From NCBI GenBank assembly GCA_016214175.1, contig JACRPB010000124.1:1-37183 (forward strand): 37,183 nucleotides of DNA, in the 5' to 3' direction. Below are positions 35,193-37,183 of the stretch, one piece after another (the first letter of the stretch is position 1; every line of letters starts with the position of its first letter). The DNA is from Rhodocyclales bacterium (GTDB taxonomy: Bacteria > Pseudomonadota > Gammaproteobacteria > Burkholderiales > Rhodocyclaceae). Below the pieces are notes generated by a model. That model was not told the DNA's origin. It saw nothing but the letters and a program-made list of their open reading frames with translations, and did not search any database. Made by a program: the position numbers and the translations under genes.

Positions 35193-37183
35193 CGGACGCG
35201 AACGCCGACGCGGATACCCGCCCCTGGCATGCGCTTGCCGCCGCTGCGGCCGCCCGCCGCAGCGGCGTCGATGCGGCCGTCGGCCTCGACGAAGACGAAG
35301 CGGCCGCGCGCCTCGCCCGCTACGGCCCCAACCGGCCGACCGCGGCGGCGGGGCGCGGGCCGCTGTTGCGCTTCCTGGCCCAACTGACGCAGCCGCTGGT
35401 GCTGGTGCTGATCGCCGCCGGCATCGCCACCGCCTTTCTGGGCGAATGGGTCGATTCCTCGGTCATATTCGGCGTCGTGCTGGTGAATGCCGTCGCCGGC
35501 TTCGTCCAGGAAGGCAAGGCCGAGCAGGCGCTGGCGGCCCTGGCGCGCGCCGTCGCCACCGAAGTCACCGTGCTGCGCGCCGGCCGCCAGCGCCGCATCG
35601 ATGCCGCGGAACTGGTGCCCGGCGACGTCGTCATGCTGGCGGCCGGCGACAAGGTGCCGGCGGATCTGCGCCTCTTCGCCGCCAAGGAGTTGCGCGTCGT
35701 CGAAGCGGCGCTGACCGGCGAATCGCTGCCGGTGCCAAAACATAGTGCGGCCGTGCCGGCGGACGCGCCGTTGCCCGAGCGCAGCAACATGGCGCACGCC
35801 GGCACCAGCGTCGTCGCCGGTCGCGGCAGCGGTCTGGTGATCGCCACCGGCGACCACACGGAGACCGGTCGCATCGGCCGCCTGATCGCCGCGGCGCCCG
35901 ATCTCGCCACGCCGCTAACGCGCAAGATGGCGACCTTCTCGCAACAAATGCTGGTGGCGATCCTGCTGCTTGCCGGCTTGACCTTTGCAGTCGGCCTTTG
36001 GCGCGGCGAAGCGGCGGTCGACATGTTCATGGCCGCGGTGGCGCTGGCCGTCGGCGCCATCCCCGAGGGCCTGCCCGCCGCCATCACCATCACGCTCGCC
36101 ATCGGCGTCGGGCGCATGGCCAAGCGCCATGCCATCGTGCGCCAGTTGCCGGCGGTCGAGGCGCTCGGCAGCACGACGGTGATTTGTTCCGACAAGACCG
36201 GTACGCTGACCGAAAACGCGATGACGGTGCGCGACATCCTCGCCGGCGGACAGCGGCACGCGGTGACGGGCCAGGGCTATGTGCCGACCGGGCATATCGA
36301 CGGCGACGGCGCCGCCCTGCGCGAAGTGCTGCTGGCCGGCGCGCTGTGCAACGACGCCGGCCTGCACCGCAAGGACGGCCAATGGCAAATCGCCGGCGAT
36401 CCGACCGAGGCCGCCCTGCTGGTGGCGGCGCGCAAGGCCGGCCTCGACGAGGCGACGCTGCGGCAGGTGTTCCCGCGCCGCGACGAACTGCCCTTCGACT
36501 CGGCGCGGCAAACCATGGCGACGCTGCATGAGGTCGAGGGCCGCCGCATCGCCTACGTCAAGGGCGCCATCGAGAAGCTGCTGCCGGCCTGCGCGGACAT
36601 GCTGGGCGCCGACGGCCATGGCGGCGCCATCGACGCCGCGGCCATCGAAGCCGCCGCCGCCGCGATGGCGCGGGAGGGCTTGCGCGTGCTGGCCCTGGCG
36701 CGCTTCGCGCCGCCCGACGGCACGGCGCTCGCTGCCGGCCAACTGGACAGCGGACTGGTCTTTCTCGGCCTCGTCGGCATGATCGACCCGCCGCGCCGCG
36801 AAGCCGTCGCCGCGGTGCGCGCCTGCCACGCCGCCGGCATACGCGTCAAGATGATCACCGGCGACCACGCCGCCACGGCGCTCGCCATCGCCCGCCAACT
36901 GGGCATCGCCGACGGCGGGGCGCTGACCGGGCGCGAACTCGCGGCGCTGGACGACGCGGCGCTGCGACAGGCGGCGCGCGCTTGCGACGTCTTCGCCCGC
37001 GTCGAACCGGAGCAGAAGCTGCGCCTGGTGCGTGCGCTGCAAGCCAACGGCGAAGTCGTGGCGATGACCGGCGACGGCGTGAACGACGCGCCGGCGCTGA
37101 AGCAGGCCGACATCGGCATCGCCATGGGCCGCGGCGGCACCGAGGTGGCGAAGGAAGCCGCCGCCATGGTGCTGACCGACGAC
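35189..37183 (+). CDS. cation-transporting P-type ATPase (SERCA/PMR1-like P2), truncated by window edge
   Basis: Reading from ATG at 35189 (ATGA overlap with the antiporter): VNAVAGFVQEGKAEQALAAL, AALTGESLPVPK, VGAIPEGLPAAITITLAIG, SDKTGTLTEN, GDPTEAALLVAA, MITGDHAATALAIA, AMTGDGVNDAPALKQADIGIAMG. Open at the right edge, so absent from the ORF track. Confidence 0.94.
   Translation, partial: MTDANADADTRPWHALAAAAAARRSGVDAAVGLDEDEAAARLARYGPNRPTAAAGRGPLLRFLAQLTQPLVLVLIAAGIATAFLGEWVDSSVIFGVVLVNAVAGFVQEGKAEQALAALARAVATEVTVLRAGRQRRIDAAELVPGDVVMLAAGDKVPADLRLFAAKELRVVEAALTGESLPVPKHSAAVPADAPLPERSNMAHAGTSVVAGRGSGLVIATGDHTETGRIGRLIAAAPDLATPLTRKMATFSQQMLVAILLLAGLTFAVGLWRGEAAVDMFMAAVALAVGAIPEGLPAAITITLAIGVGRMAKRHAIVRQLPAVEALGSTTVICSDKTGTLTENAMTVRDILAGGQRHAVTGQGYVPTGHIDGDGAALREVLLAGALCNDAGLHRKDGQWQIAGDPTEAALLVAARKAGLDEATLRQVFPRRDELPFDSARQTMATLHEVEGRRIAYVKGAIEKLLPACADMLGADGHGGAIDAAAIEAAAAAMAREGLRVLALARFAPPDGTALAAGQLDSGLVFLGLVGMIDPPRREAVAAVRACHAAGIRVKMITGDHAATALAIARQLGIADGGALTGRELAALDDAALRQAARACDVFARVEPEQKLRLVRALQANGEVVAMTGDGVNDAPALKQADIGIAMGRGGTEVAKEAAAMVLTDD

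Noticed and set aside
1-37183. CRISPR arrays, tRNA/rRNA genes, transposases, integrases or phage genes
   Set aside because: No regularly spaced repeats, no recognisable RNA-gene motifs and no mobile-element protein signatures were seen on either strand.

Overview
This is a high-GC proteobacterial chromosomal segment; gene content and codon usage suggest a betaproteobacterium, possibly Rhodocyclales-like (inference). I found about 29 protein-coding genes, no RNA genes, no CRISPR array and no transposase. Gene content: a pyruvate/2-oxoacid:ferredoxin oxidoreductase gamma-alpha pair cut at the left edge, a chemoreceptor, a CbiX/MFS pair, a MOFRL glycerate kinase, a REC-PAS-PAS-GGDEF-EAL protein, htpX, a DUF475 (TerC-like) gene divergent from an nhaR-like regulator, a MarR/TauE-SafE pair, and two tandem OmpA-like proteins. 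These are followed by a compact six-gene osmotic-stress operon: membrane-anchored trehalose-6-P synthase, otsB, GH15, mscS, CPA2 antiporter and a TM/coiled-coil/AIM24-like protein. Then come tamBA, DUF3014, a DUF4212 + Na+/solute symporter pair, a TPR protein, and a second ion-transport operon (YggT-like, DUF3124, KefB/C-like, and a P-type ATPase cut at the right edge). The strongest anomalies are: (1) an in-frame deletion that removes the C-terminal half of the GGDEF domain and fuses it directly to EAL; (2) an out-of-frame internal deletion in the Na+/solute symporter; (3) the osmotic operon, with its sensor-like trehalose synthase and an uncharacterised terminal membrane protein; (4) a GC-rich repeat read in frame as the C-terminus of the ferredoxin oxidoreductase gamma subunit. 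All family calls were made by eye from the translations; no database search was run.
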